NCBI GenBank assembly: GCA_022769485.1
Contig: JALEJU010000018.1
Coordinates: 1 to 64,000, forward strand
Direction of reading: 5' to 3'
DNA from: Bacillota bacterium
GTDB taxonomy: Bacteria; Bacillota; Clostridia; Peptostreptococcales; Anaerovoracaceae
DNA: 64,000 nucleotides
In this document: positions 50,413 through 60,547 of the stretch, piece after piece
How positions within the stretch are numbered: position 1 is the first letter of the stretch
Layout: each line of letters begins with the position of its first letter
Position numbers and translations under genes: made by a program
Notes under the pieces: generated by a model
The model's input: only the letters and a program-made list of their open reading frames with translations
What the model was told of the DNA's origin: nothing
Databases searched by the model: none

Positions 50413-53400
50413 ATGGATTTGTATTTTAAAAAAATAGAGCTGCAGGGATTCAAATCTTTCGCAGAGCCTGTGACAATCGAATTTCAGGATGGGATTACCT
50501 GTATCGTAGGTCCCAACGGAAGCGGTAAGAGCAATATTTCCGACGCCATTCGCTGGGTACTGGGGGAGCAGAGCCCGAAGATGCTGCGGGGCGGCAAAAT
50601 GGAAGAAGTTATTTTTGCCGGAACTGCCAGCCGGAAATCCAGAGGAATGGCGGAAGTTACTCTGACCATTGACAACAGCACGCATTTTCTTCCCATTGAC
50701 TACACGGAAGTAGCCATTACCCGGCGCATGTACCGCTCCGGAGAGAGCGAATACCTGATCAATAAAACCCCTTGTCGACTTCGGGATATAAGGGAACTTA
50801 TCATGGATACGGGAATCGGCGTGGATGGGTATTCCATTATCGGACAAGGTAAGATTGCGGATATTGTCAGCAATAAAACGGAGAGCCGAAGAGAGATCTT
50901 TGAGGAAGCGGCGGGAATCGTAAAGTATCGCAGCAAAAAAGCGGAATCGGAGCGAAAACTGGAATCCGGCCGGGTCAACCTGGAACGGGTAAACGATATT
51001 ATTTCGGAGATTGAATCCCGCCTGCACGGATTGGAGCAGGACAGCGAAAAGGCAAAGGAATATCTGGATTTGCGGGAACGTTATAAGGCGGTGGAAATCA
51101 ATGTTATATTGAAAAACATCGAGTCCATCGAACTGAAGAACGAATATCTGCGGGATGACATCGCCGAATCGGCGCTGCAGATACAGAATACAAACGAAGA
51201 GAAGGAATCTTTGGATCAGGAAGTATCGGCGGTTAAAAACCGAAATCAGGAACTGGAAACGCTGTCGGAGGAGAAGCGAACCCGCCTTATGGCTTGTGCG
51301 GCGGAGCGGAATGATCTGTTTGCTCTGCAGAGGGTGCGGGAAGAAAGGCTCCGTTCTATTGAGAAAGAAAGCCTGCGTTTAAGGGATGAGCTGGAGGAGC
51401 TTCTGGCCAAGCAGGAGAAGGAAAAGAACAACAGGGCAGAGCTGGAGCTTTCCAAAGCGGCCGCTGCACAGGAACTGCTGGATTTGAACGGAGAACTGCG
51501 CCGTCAGTCGGATGTTCATGAGGAACTTCAGCAGCGGCTTCGGAACGCGGCTGCTGATATAGAGGCCGGAAGAGATGAAATTTATCGGCTTAACAGCCTT
51601 GCTTCTGCCAAAAGGGGCGAAATCAGCAGTTTGAAAGGCATGGATGAAGCTTTGCAGCGGCGGAAGCAGCAGGTGAAAGAGGAGCAGGAGCGTTCTCGGA
51701 ATGCAGAGCAGGATTTGGAACAATCGTATAGGGATGCTGTTTCGAGAAGAGAGCTGCTGCGCGCTGAAATGGCGGAATTAGACGCAGAAAGAAACCGGAA
51801 ACAGAGAGCGCAGGCTGAAATTTTCATAAAGCAGAAGCAGTGTGCAGAGCAGCTGGAATCCATAAAACTGGAATCCGGCCGGTCGGAAGCGCGGCGAAAA
51901 GTGATTGATGAAATGGAACATGCCTATGAGGGATACAGCCGGGGCGTGCGGTTTATTATGCGTTCGGGGATTGCCGGGCTTTTAGGGACGGTAGCGGATT
52001 TGATTCAGGTGCCCGTCGGATATGAAACCGCAGTGGAAACAGCACTGGGCGCGATGGTGCAGAATATCGTCTGCAAAGATCAGCAGAGCGCGCAGGATGC
52101 CATTGCGGCATTGAAGCGGGAAAAAGCCGGACGATTGACGTTTCTGCCGGTGTCCGGTATTCGATCCGGGACGCTCCGGCGGGATGATACGCTGTCCGGG
52201 GAGACCGGGTTCCGGGGATACGGTGTGGACTGCATTACCTTCGATGAGAAGTACAGAAACGTGATGGAATATCTGTTGGGGCGGGTGATTATCGTAGATC
52301 GGCTGGATCATGCAATTCGCCTGTCAAAAAAGCGAAGCGGAAGCGGGCTGAGATTCGTTACTATAGAGGGAGAAGTAATCAATTCCGGCGGAGCGATTAC
52401 CGGAGGAGCTTCTAAAAACAATACTTCCGGCTTTTTGGAACGAAAGGCCGAAGCGGCGCGGCTGGAAGAGCAGATTGCGGCGCTGGAAGAACAATGGAAA
52501 CGGGTCAATAGGGAAATGACGTCCGTAAATCAGGAGCAGGAAAGCATAGCGGAGGACTTGGAAAAGCTTTTAAAACGGCACAGAGAAACGGAACTGAAAC
52601 TGCTTTCTGCGGAAAACGAGATTACGGTTTTGACATCGAAACAGGCTGAAACCGAAACGGAAAAAGAAAAGTATGAGCGTGAGCTGGCGCGCATTCATCA
52701 GGAGGGCGAATCTGCGGTCACTATGATCCGGAGTCTGCAGGAGGAATCCGAGGAAGCACAGAGAAGCGCCGCGGCGCTTGAGGAAGCGGCGGCAGAAAAG
52801 CTTTCGGCTTATGGGGCGCTGCAGGCGGAAACGGACAAAATCGGAAGCGCGGTGGCGGAACTGCGCTTGCAGGCGGGAGCCGCACAGGGAAAATTATCCG
52901 GTTTGGAGCAGCTTTTCGGTCGAATCGGCGATTATGTAAACGAGTTGAATCGTCAGCGGGAAGCAAAGCAGGAAACTTTGGAAACATTAAAATCACAGGA
53001 GAAAGAACTGACGGAAAGCGAGGCCGGGCTGCAGGAGCAGCTTGCAGAAAAAGACGAGGAACAGACAAAGCTGGAAGCGGAATTGCGGCTGGCGCAGGAT
53101 GAGCGGATTCGTCTGAATCGGGAACTGGAGGAGTTGGAAAAGCGAAAGGAAGAAACGGACAGCCTTTTGCTGGGATATCAAAATACACGGCATGAGTTGG
53201 AAATGAAGCTGGCAAAACAGGAGATGCAGGAGGAATCCTACAAAGCACGTCTTTGGGAGGATTTCGAAGTATCCTATGTGCAGGCGATTGCATATCAGAA
53301 AAGCGATTTCGTTATGGCGGAAGCGGTCAGGGAAAGCCGTGAACTGAAGAGTCGGCTCAAGGCACTGGGCGATGTGAATATCGGAGCAATCCAGGAATTC

Positions 53401-53970
53401 GAAACGGTAAAGGAACGTTATGATTTTCTGACAGAGCAGAGAGAAGATCTGAATCAAGGCATCGACGCTCTGGTTCATATTATCGAGGACATGGATCGAA
53501 GCATTCGCAGGAGCTTTAAAGAGAGCTTTGAGAAGATTGCGGATAATTTTCAATTTACATTTGAACAGCTGTTCGGCGGCGGCACGGCGGAGCTGCGGCT
53601 GGAGGACGAAAGCATGCCCTTGGAATGCGGCATCGAGATCGTAGCACAGCCGCCGGGGAAAAAGCTGCAGAATATCAATCTGCTGTCCGGCGGTGAAAAG
53701 ACCATGACGGCTATTGCGCTGATGTTTGCCGTTTTGCGGGCGAAGCCTACGCCGTTCTGCATTTTGGATGAGATTGAAGCAGCTTTGGACGAAGTCAATA
53801 TTGAACGTGTGGCGAAGTATCTGCGTGATTTTACCGATGTACAGTTTGCACTGATCACGCATCAAAAGGCGACGATGGAATATGCCAATGCGTTATACGG
53901 CGTCACCATGCCCGAACGGGGAATTTCGAAAGTTCTTTCCCTGCGGTTGGGCGATAATTTTGATTTGTAG
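50413..53970 (+). CDS. smc: Chromosome partition protein SMC
   Basis: 1185 residues, normal SMC length. Walker [17 protein letters not shown] near the start. Long coiled coils run at ~165-500 and ~670-1010. The hinge is at ~510-660 ([31 protein letters not shown]). C-terminal ABC signature [17 protein letters not shown] and Walker [16 protein letters not shown]. It compacts and segregates chromosomes with ScpAB. Gene order rnc-smc-ftsY is conserved in Bacillota. The gap to rnc is 42 bases and to ftsY 12 bases. Confidence 0.98.
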   Translation: MDLYFKKIELQGFKSFAEPVTIEFQDGITCIVGPNGSGKSNISDAIRWVLGEQSPKMLRGGKMEEVIFAGTASRKSRGMAEVTLTIDNSTHFLPIDYTEVAITRRMYRSGESEYLINKTPCRLRDIRELIMDTGIGVDGYSIIGQGKIADIVSNKTESRREIFEEAAGIVKYRSKKAESERKLESGRVNLERVNDIISEIESRLHGLEQDSEKAKEYLDLRERYKAVEINVILKNIESIELKNEYLRDDIAESALQIQNTNEEKESLDQEVSAVKNRNQELETLSEEKRTRLMACAAERNDLFALQRVREERLRSIEKESLRLRDELEELLAKQEKEKNNRAELELSKAAAAQELLDLNGELRRQSDVHEELQQRLRNAAADIEAGRDEIYRLNSLASAKRGEISSLKGMDEALQRRKQQVKEEQERSRNAEQDLEQSYRDAVSRRELLRAEMAELDAERNRKQRAQAEIFIKQKQCAEQLESIKLESGRSEARRKVIDEMEHAYEGYSRGVRFIMRSGIAGLLGTVADLIQVPVGYETAVETALGAMVQNIVCKDQQSAQDAIAALKREKAGRLTFLPVSGIRSGTLRRDDTLSGETGFRGYGVDCITFDEKYRNVMEYLLGRVIIVDRLDHAIRLSKKRSGSGLRFVTIEGEVINSGGAITGGASKNNTSGFLERKAEAARLEEQIAALEEQWKRVNREMTSVNQEQESIAEDLEKLLKRHRETELKLLSAENEITVLTSKQAETETEKEKYERELARIHQEGESAVTMIRSLQEESEEAQRSAAALEEAAAEKLSAYGALQAETDKIGSAVAELRLQAGAAQGKLSGLEQLFGRIGDYVNELNRQREAKQETLETLKSQEKELTESEAGLQEQLAEKDEEQTKLEAELRLAQDERIRLNRELEELEKRKEETDSLLLGYQNTRHELEMKLAKQEMQEESYKARLWEDFEVSYVQAIAYQKSDFVMAEAVRESRELKSRLKALGDVNIGAIQEFETVKERYDFLTEQREDLNQGIDALVHIIEDMDRSIRRSFKESFEKIADNFQFTFEQLFGGGTAELRLEDESMPLECGIEIVAQPPGKKLQNINLLSGGEKTMTAIALMFAVLRAKPTPFCILDEIEAALDEVNIERVAKYLRDFTDVQFALITHQKATMEYANALYGVTMPERGISKVLSLRLGDNFDL

Positions 53971-53982
53971 CGAGGATTAAAA

Positions 53983-54879
53983 ATGTTTGGAGAAAAAAAG
54001 AAAAAAGGTTTTTTCGGGCGCTTGCAGGAAAAGATTGAAGACGTTATTCTGCAGAGGCCGGAGATCGATGAAGAGATGATGGAGGAACTGGAAGAGGTCT
54101 TGATTACTTCCGATATCGGCATGGATACCACCGTTAAAATTATCGATCAGCTTCGGGAAGACATTAAGAAAAAAAATATCCGTACGCCGGAAGGTGTAAA
54201 AGAACGCATTAAAGAGATTGTTGCGGCGCTGATTGATAAAGGCGATCAGCACAGACTGTCGGAGAAGACGCCCCTGGTCATCTTGATGGTAGGGGTAAAC
54301 GGAGTAGGGAAAACAACCTCCATTGCTAAAATTGCCCATTATTGTCAGGAACAGGGGAAAAGCGTTCTGCTGGCAGCGGCGGATACGTTCCGTGCGGCAG
54401 CAGCGGAGCAGCTGGAAATATGGGGGCAGCGGCTTTCCGCAGGTGTGATCCGGCATCAGGAGGGCGCGGATCCTTCGGCTGTCATCTTTGATGCGGTGCA
54501 GGCGGCAAAAGCAAGAGGAATCGATGTGCTGATCTGCGATACGGCAGGCCGGCTTCAAACCAAGAAAAACCTTATGGCTGAATTGGAGAAAATGTATAAG
54601 GTCATTGATCGGGAATTTCCGGAGGCGGATAAAGAAGCACTTCTGGTTTTAGATGCGGCTACCGGAAAAAATGCCATTTCTCAGACGAAGGAGTTCGGGG
54701 AGATTACTCAGATTACGGGTATTGTTTTAACGAAACTGGACGGCACAGCCAAAGGCGGTATCGTAATTACCATCGGCGATGAATTTGCCATTCCGGTGAA
54801 ATTTATCGGCGTGGGGGAAGGAATGAACGATTTAAAGCCCTTTGATCCTAAGGAATTTGCCGATTCGTTATTTGAATAA
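53983..54879 (+). CDS. ftsY: Signal recognition particle receptor FtsY
   Basis: 298 residues. N-terminal helical domain starting FGEKKKKGFFGRLQEK, with EVLITSDIGMDTTVKII. G1 GVNGVGKTTSIAKIA, AAADTFRAAAAEQLEIW, G3 CDTAGRLQTKKNLM, G4 TKLDGTAKGGI, GEGMNDLKPFDP. It lacks the long acidic A domain of enterobacteria, as usual in Bacillota. It docks SRP-ribosome complexes at the membrane. It is normally followed by ylxM-ffh, but here an SLH peptidase gene comes next. Confidence 0.97.
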   Translation: MFGEKKKKGFFGRLQEKIEDVILQRPEIDEEMMEELEEVLITSDIGMDTTVKIIDQLREDIKKKNIRTPEGVKERIKEIVAALIDKGDQHRLSEKTPLVILMVGVNGVGKTTSIAKIAHYCQEQGKSVLLAAADTFRAAAAEQLEIWGQRLSAGVIRHQEGADPSAVIFDAVQAAKARGIDVLICDTAGRLQTKKNLMAELEKMYKVIDREFPEADKEALLVLDAATGKNAISQTKEFGEITQITGIVLTKLDGTAKGGIVITIGDEFAIPVKFIGVGEGMNDLKPFDPKEFADSLFE

Positions 54880-54960
54880 AGCTGTTTTGCGGTGTGTTTA
54901 TCCGTGCCTATTCGCACGGCAAATATTGAAACGCTAAGGTTTACAGGGAGGGAAGGCATT

Positions 54961-57312
54961 ATGAGCAAGAGGAAAAAAGCAGCGGCTCTTATGTTGTCGG
55001 CGGCATTGCTGACAGGTACTGCGCCCGTGGTCTTTGCTGCACCGTCGGACACTATGACCAGGGGACAGGCCGCGGATCTTTTATTGGAAGCCGCACAGGA
55101 TTATAATCCGGGCGTGCAGCGTTCGGATATTATAAAAGGATATGCTGACGGAAGCCTGAACGAGGACGGAGCGGTTACCCGTGTGCAGGCCATGATCATG
55201 CTGTCCCGGGCATTTGGCGGGTTGCCGGTGCCTGAGGGGGATAATGCGCGCAGCGGTTATAACTGCGGTAATTTTACGGATATTCCGGTCTGGGCAGAAA
55301 AGGAACTGCGGGATGTACTGCACTCCGGCATTGTGGCGGGAACCGGTTCCTCGACATTTTCGCCCGATATGCCTGTAACGGAACAGCAGATGGATTTGTT
55401 GATTCATCGGGTTTATGCCCTGGAAGGTTCCGATTTGAAAGATGATTTCTATGCTGCGGTGAATAAGGAAGCTTTGGACAGCAGCGAGATTCTGCCGGGA
55501 TATACCGGTACCGGAGGATTTACTGATCTTTCCATGCAGGTCAATAACGACGTAGCGGTTTTGATTCAGGAGGCTGCCGAGCAGCCGAAGACTGCGGGCG
55601 AGAAAAAAATCTCCGTGCTCTATAATAATATTTTAAATATGGAAGCGCGGAACGAAGAAGGTATTGCCCCCATTAAAAAGTATCTGGATGCCATTGATCG
55701 TGCGGCCACATTGAAAGAATTGATGGAAGCCCACAATCTCGTTTACGATGAACTGGGAGTTTCTTTATTGATGGGATTCGGCTTGACAATTGACGCGAAG
55801 GACAGCAATGTGTATGATTTGACTTTTGCGGGGGTATCGGCGTCCTTGGGAAAGAGCGGATACAGCGGAGCTTCAGCTGCGCAGAAAGACGCATATTTGA
55901 CGTACATAAAGACTGTGTTCGGGCTGATCGGGCAGGATTCCGGTTCAGCGGCGACCCAGGCACAACTGATATGGAATGCGGATGCAGCGCTGGCCGATGC
56001 TTCTCTGACCAATCAGGAACTGGGGGATGTGGATAAAACATATAATCTTTTTACCATGGCGCAGCTGCAGGCTATGTTTCCCAATGTGGATTTGAATGCC
56101 TTATTTGATCTTGCCGGGTATACTCAGACGGATAAGATCGTGGTCAGCGATGTAAATCTTCTGAAAGCCTGGAGCGCTTATTTTGATGAAACGCATCTGG
56201 ATACGCTGAAAGCGTATTGCAGGATGGGGCTGGTATCCGGTTTCGGCGCAACGTTGAATGAGGAATTCAGTCAGGCCGGTGAGACATTTAATCAAGCGTA
56301 TCTGGGTGTTTCCGGTTCGGTTCCTTTGGAAGATACAGCGGCACAGTATGTGCAGATGCTCATGAGTGATTATCTGGGCGAGGCTTATGTCAAGCGGCAT
56401 TTTTCCGCAAAGGCTAAGGCGGACGCGGAGAAAATGGTCAAAGATATTATTTCCGTTTACAAAGACCGGATTCAGCAGCTTCCCTGGATGAGCGACGCTA
56501 CGAAAGCGGAGGCTCTCCGAAAACTGGAAACCATGAAGCTGCATATCGGGTATCCGGACGTGTTTGGTGATAGTTTGGCGGGAGCAGAACTTCGCAGCGT
56601 GGCGGAAGGCGGAAGTTTCTTTGACAATATTGTGACCATGAACAAGGAATACAGGAAGCTTTATGTGGAAATGCAGAATGCCGGTGTAGACAAAACGGCA
56701 TGGGCTATGACGCCGGATACGGTAAATGCGTGCTATGACCCCACCGTGAACAGCATTACGTTCCCGGCCGCGATTCTGCAGCCTCCTTTTTACGATGTGA
56801 ATGCGCCCTATGAAGAGAATTTAGGGGGTATCGGGTATGTGATCGCCCATGAGATCACCCACGCATTCGACAACAACGGTGCGAAATATGATATCAACGG
56901 GAATGCAGCTGACTGGTGGACAGCGGAAGATTATGCGGCATTTCAGCAACTGTGCAGCCGGGTAGTGGAACTGTATGATGGACGGGAGGCGGCTCCCGGC
57001 ATTCGCTGCAACGGCGCTTTGACATTATCGGAAAACATTGCAGATTTGGGAGCGGTTGCATGTATTACTCAGCTGGAAGGGAAACAGGCTAAGCCGGATT
57101 ACGAAGCGCTTTACACAGCGGCGGCAAAAATCTGGTATTCCAGCTATACGAGAGAGATGAAAGCGTATTTGACCCAGGTGGATGTTCATGCGCCGGACAA
57201 GCTGAGAGGAAGTCTTACTATGCAGAATTTCAAAGAGTTTTACGAGACCTTTAACATTACAGAGAAGGACGGTATGTGGCTGCCGCCGGAAGAGCGGGTT
57301 GAGATTTGGTAG
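54961..57312 (+). CDS. Secreted M13 (neprilysin-like) metallopeptidase with N-terminal SLH repeats
   Basis: 783 residues, ATG 54961 seven bases after GGGAGGGAAG. Signal peptide (KKAAALMLSAALLTGTAPVV-FAA). About two SLH repeats follow at ~30-155 (KGYADGSLNEDGAVTRVQAM, LHSGIVAGTGSSTFSPDMPV). The M13 peptidase begins at LKDDFYAAVNKEAL. Zinc site HEITH (His ~630) and ENIADLG (Glu ~691), with NSITFPAAILQPPFYD upstream of it and a C-terminal DKLRGSLTMQNFKEFYETFN. A wall-anchored zinc endopeptidase acting on peptides outside the cell; the substrate is unknown. Confidence 0.93.
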   Translation: MSKRKKAAALMLSAALLTGTAPVVFAAPSDTMTRGQAADLLLEAAQDYNPGVQRSDIIKGYADGSLNEDGAVTRVQAMIMLSRAFGGLPVPEGDNARSGYNCGNFTDIPVWAEKELRDVLHSGIVAGTGSSTFSPDMPVTEQQMDLLIHRVYALEGSDLKDDFYAAVNKEALDSSEILPGYTGTGGFTDLSMQVNNDVAVLIQEAAEQPKTAGEKKISVLYNNILNMEARNEEGIAPIKKYLDAIDRAATLKELMEAHNLVYDELGVSLLMGFGLTIDAKDSNVYDLTFAGVSASLGKSGYSGASAAQKDAYLTYIKTVFGLIGQDSGSAATQAQLIWNADAALADASLTNQELGDVDKTYNLFTMAQLQAMFPNVDLNALFDLAGYTQTDKIVVSDVNLLKAWSAYFDETHLDTLKAYCRMGLVSGFGATLNEEFSQAGETFNQAYLGVSGSVPLEDTAAQYVQMLMSDYLGEAYVKRHFSAKAKADAEKMVKDIISVYKDRIQQLPWMSDATKAEALRKLETMKLHIGYPDVFGDSLAGAELRSVAEGGSFFDNIVTMNKEYRKLYVEMQNAGVDKTAWAMTPDTVNACYDPTVNSITFPAAILQPPFYDVNAPYEENLGGIGYVIAHEITHAFDNNGAKYDINGNAADWWTAEDYAAFQQLCSRVVELYDGREAAPGIRCNGALTLSENIADLGAVACITQLEGKQAKPDYEALYTAAAKIWYSSYTREMKAYLTQVDVHAPDKLRGSLTMQNFKEFYETFNITEKDGMWLPPEERVEIW

Positions 57313-57382
57313 AAAGACACATTCCGCAGCGGAAAAAGCAGATGGCGCAAAGTGAAATCCCGCAATGGAATAAAAGAATTAC

Positions 57383-57425
57383 AAACCCTGAAGATCGTTG
57401 AGACCTTCAGGGTTTGCTCATTTTT
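57383..57425 (+). terminator. Terminator after M13 peptidase gene
   Basis: AAACCCTGAAG pairs with CTTCAGGGTTT (11 bases perfect), then GCTCATTTTT. Confidence 0.85.
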
Positions 57426-57537
57426 GAGATATTTTTTAAAACGGGTCCGGGACACAGTGCATGGGAATTTTATGCTGTAGCCGAATAAAAAATCGTCTAT
57501 GGGCTCATTTGCGGAGCTTTTCTTTTAATGGATAAAA

Positions 57538-57566
57538 TTGACAAATAAAATATAAAATGGTAAAAT
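57538..57566 (+). promoter_or_regulatory. Promoter of yraN-comM-dprA unit
   Basis: TTGACA (57538-57543), 17 bases, TAAAAT (57561-57566), just before a GGGGGG ribosome site. Confidence 0.85.
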
Positions 57567-57586
57567 AAGAAAAAAGGGGGGCATAT

Positions 57587-57943
57587 ATGGATAGTATGTC
57601 TAAATATCTGGGGAAATGGGGCGAAACCGCAGCGGCTAAATATTTAGAACGGCAGGGACTTGTTATAGTGGAACGAAATTACCGGTGCCGCCTGGGTGAA
57701 ATTGACCTGATTGCAAAAGACGGTTCCGATTGGGTGTTTATAGAGGTGAAGACAAGGCGAAGCATGATTTACGGACATCCCTGCGAAGCGGTAACCGGGA
57801 AAAAACAGGGGCATGTTCGCTGCGCGGCGGAGCATTACGCGCTGACCCACGACCTTTTCGGAAAAAATCTGCGGATAGATGTAGTGGAAATTCTGAAAAC
57901 CAATGAAGGGTTGTGGCTGAACCACATTAAAAATGCTTTTTAA
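57587..57943 (+). CDS. yraN: UPF0102 endonuclease-like protein YraN
   Basis: 118 residues. GKWGETAAAKYLERQGLVIV, RCRLGEIDLIAKDG, WVFIEVKTRRS: the restriction-endonuclease-like core (GE-x-D and E-x-K) of UPF0102. Function not established; the position next to rnhB or comM/dprA is common in Bacillota. GGGGGG lies six bases before ATG. Confidence 0.93.
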   Translation: MDSMSKYLGKWGETAAAKYLERQGLVIVERNYRCRLGEIDLIAKDGSDWVFIEVKTRRSMIYGHPCEAVTGKKQGHVRCAAEHYALTHDLFGKNLRIDVVEILKTNEGLWLNHIKNAF

Positions 57944-57974
57944 AAGGTAAATTGTGCATAGGGGGATATGGGTA

Positions 57975-59531
57975 ATGTACGCGAAGATTTTTTCCGGCTC
58001 GTTGTTCGGACTGGAAGGCGAAATCATAAAGGTAGAGACGGATATCGCGCCGGGAATGCCGGTCTTTAATGTGGTAGGGCTGCCGGACACAGCTGTAAAA
58101 GAGGCGCGGGAGAGAATCCGAGCCGCCTTAATAAACAGCGGGTGTCGGTTTCCCATGCGGCGCATTACCGTGAATTTGTCGCCGGCGGATACCCGAAAGG
58201 AAGGAACGTATTTCGATCTTCCCATCGCATTGGGGCTGTTGGCAGCAGAAGGAGATTTAATCCTTGCGCCTTCGATGATGGAGGGATGTGCATTTATCGG
58301 GGAGCTTTCGTTAGAGGGAGATCTTGTATCTGTCCGGGGTGCACTTCCTCTTGCCATTGCCTTGCGGGAGAAAGGGATTCGCCGCTTGGTGCTTCCGAAA
58401 GATAATTTGGAAGAAGTTCAGATTTTGGAAGATATGAAGTTTTACCCTATTTCAGACTTAAAGGAAATTGTTGCTGTATTGGAAGATCGGAAATCTGTAA
58501 TTCCGTGGGTTACAGGTGCGAAAAACCACATTGGCAGAACATGTGCAGTATCCGTACCGGAATTGGACTTTTCCCAGGTTCGGGGGCAGGAACGGGCAAA
58601 ACGCGCTCTGCAGATCAGTGCTGCCGGAGGGCACAGTTTGCTTTTAATCGGCCCGCCCGGAGCGGGAAAGACCATGCTGGCCAGACGGCTCCCGGGAATT
58701 CTTCCGCCTATGAATTATGAAGAAATTTTAGAGGTGACGAAAATTTACAGCGCAGCGGGAGAACTGCCCGGGAACAGAGGTGTAATTGCACAGCGGCCTT
58801 TTCGGGCACCCCATCATACCATCAGTGCGGCCGCTTTGGCAGGCGGCGGTGCGAAACCAAAACCGGGAGAAATCTCTCTTGCCCACGGAGGTGTTTTATT
58901 TTTAGATGAAATTCCGGAATTTGGGCGGCGTTCTCTGGAGGTTTTGCGGCAGCCTTTGGAGGAGAAGCAGATTACAATTTCCAGAACGTCGGGAACAGCG
59001 GCATTTCCATCGGATTTTTTGCTGATTGCGGCCTGTAATCCTTGTCCCTGCGGGTTTTACGGAGACGGAACGGAACGATGTCAATGTTCCGCAGGTCAGA
59101 TCCATAGTTATATGGCTAAGTTATCCGGCCCCTTGATGGATCGGATTGACATGCACATTGAATTGAGCCGCATAGGGTGGGAAGAATTGAACCCCGCATG
59201 TGAAACGGAAGACATGAGCCTGGACTCTAAAACATTGAGGGAGGCTGTCTGCGCCGCCAGGGAACTTCAAAAGAGAAGGTATAGAGATACGGGGATCTCC
59301 TGCAATGCGCAGCTGCAGCAGAATGCAGTAAACCGGTATTGCCAGATCACTGCGGAAGCGGGTACGCTCATGCGGAATGCGTTTGCGCGGCTTCCTTTAT
59401 CTGCTCGTTCCTGTAAAAAAATTCTGCTGCTGGCAAGAACCATTGCGGATTTGGAAGGATCGGAAAAAATACAGGCGGAGCAGATTGCAGAAGCGATTCA
59501 GTATCGGAATCTGGACAGAATTCGGTTTTGA
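57975..59531 (+). CDS. comM: ComM/YifB family Mg-chelatase-like AAA+ ATPase
   Basis: 518 residues from ATG 57975; GTG 57954 is an unlikely alternative. N-terminal Lon-protease-like domain (LEGEIIKVETDIAPGMPVFN, SPADTRKEGTYFDLPIALGL). AAA+ core with Walker A LLIGPPGAGKTMLARRLPG, HHTISAAALAGGG, Walker B GVLFLDEIPEF, and AACNPCPCGFYG. A C-terminal helical lid follows. ComM homologues are helicases that help branch migration during natural transformation. dprA follows after 11 bases. Confidence 0.94.
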   Translation: MYAKIFSGSLFGLEGEIIKVETDIAPGMPVFNVVGLPDTAVKEARERIRAALINSGCRFPMRRITVNLSPADTRKEGTYFDLPIALGLLAAEGDLILAPSMMEGCAFIGELSLEGDLVSVRGALPLAIALREKGIRRLVLPKDNLEEVQILEDMKFYPISDLKEIVAVLEDRKSVIPWVTGAKNHIGRTCAVSVPELDFSQVRGQERAKRALQISAAGGHSLLLIGPPGAGKTMLARRLPGILPPMNYEEILEVTKIYSAAGELPGNRGVIAQRPFRAPHHTISAAALAGGGAKPKPGEISLAHGGVLFLDEIPEFGRRSLEVLRQPLEEKQITISRTSGTAAFPSDFLLIAACNPCPCGFYGDGTERCQCSAGQIHSYMAKLSGPLMDRIDMHIELSRIGWEELNPACETEDMSLDSKTLREAVCAARELQKRRYRDTGISCNAQLQQNAVNRYCQITAEAGTLMRNAFARLPLSARSCKKILLLARTIADLEGSEKIQAEQIAEAIQYRNLDRIRF

Positions 59532-59542
59532 CGGAGTGTTTT

Positions 59543-60436
59543 ATGCGCATAGAAAAAAGGAAAATAGAGAAAATCACTTATGAAGAAATAGGGTTTCCTT
59601 TAAGCCTGCTGGAAATCAGCGGCATGCCCAAAGAGCTGTATTATTACGGGGATTTAAGCATCTGCCGGAAACCCTGCGCGGCCATTGTGGGTTCGAGAAA
59701 ATCTACTACATATGGGAAATGGGCGGCTTCGGAATTGGCGGGCTGCGCTGCCGACGCGGGAATAACAGTAGTCAGCGGTATGGCTTGGGGAATTGATTCT
59801 GCCGCTCATCGCGGCGCTTTAGAGCGGGAGGGAAAGACGGTGGCCGTATTGGGAGGCGGTGTAGACGTTTGCTATCCTGCCCGCAATCGTCAGCTGTATG
59901 AGGAAATTGCAGAACATGGGCTCCTGCTGTCGGAACAGCCGCCGGGGCAGCGGCCTCTTCCGGGAATGTTTCCTGCGAGAAACCGCATTATCAGCGGGCT
60001 TTGCAGTCTGGTTGCCGTGGTGGAGGCGGGGCTGAATTCCGGGTCGTTGATTACGGCGGATTTTGCTTTAAAACAAAATAAAGAAGTTTGTGCGGTGCCG
60101 GGAAATATTAACTGCATTTCCAGCTTCGGGACAAATAAGCTGATTCAGGACGGAGCCGTTCCCATTATCGTGCCTGCAGATTTACCCCGCCTGATGGGTC
60201 TGAAGGACGTGTATACAGTCGGACGGATGGCGGAGAAAAAGGAGCGCGCAAAGGATTGTCTGGGGGCGGATGAAAAGACCGTATTGGCGGTTTTATCGGA
60301 TGGAAAAGAGAAAACCATGGATGAACTTTGTCAGAGAACAGGGATTTCTGCGGGACATATGAGCGCTGTAGTTACCGTTTTGGAAATGAAAGGTTTTGTT
60401 TGCACGGACCTGGGTAAAATTTATATTGCAAATTAA
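59543..60436 (+). CDS. dprA: DNA-processing protein DprA
   Basis: 297 residues, ATG 59543 eight bases after GGAG. Rossmann-like DprA core: CAAIVGSRKSTTYGKWAASE, ITVVSGMAWGIDSAAHRGAL, VAVLGGGVDVCYPARNR, FPARNRIISGLCSLVAVVEA, SGSLITADFAL, VPGNI. A C-terminal winged-helix part at ~235-297 (LAVLSDGKEKTMDELCQRTG). It loads RecA on incoming single-stranded DNA. The N-terminal SAM-like domain is short or absent. Confidence 0.95.
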   Translation: MRIEKRKIEKITYEEIGFPLSLLEISGMPKELYYYGDLSICRKPCAAIVGSRKSTTYGKWAASELAGCAADAGITVVSGMAWGIDSAAHRGALEREGKTVAVLGGGVDVCYPARNRQLYEEIAEHGLLLSEQPPGQRPLPGMFPARNRIISGLCSLVAVVEAGLNSGSLITADFALKQNKEVCAVPGNINCISSFGTNKLIQDGAVPIIVPADLPRLMGLKDVYTVGRMAEKKERAKDCLGADEKTVLAVLSDGKEKTMDELCQRTGISAGHMSAVVTVLEMKGFVCTDLGKIYIAN

Positions 60437-60547
60437 CAGGTTTCACCATATAATCATTTAATGTACAACTTGACTACATTATAATATAGTAAAATAAATT
60501 ATAAGACTGAGGCCTGCGGGCTTTGGCCGATAGATAGGAGGGCGTCT

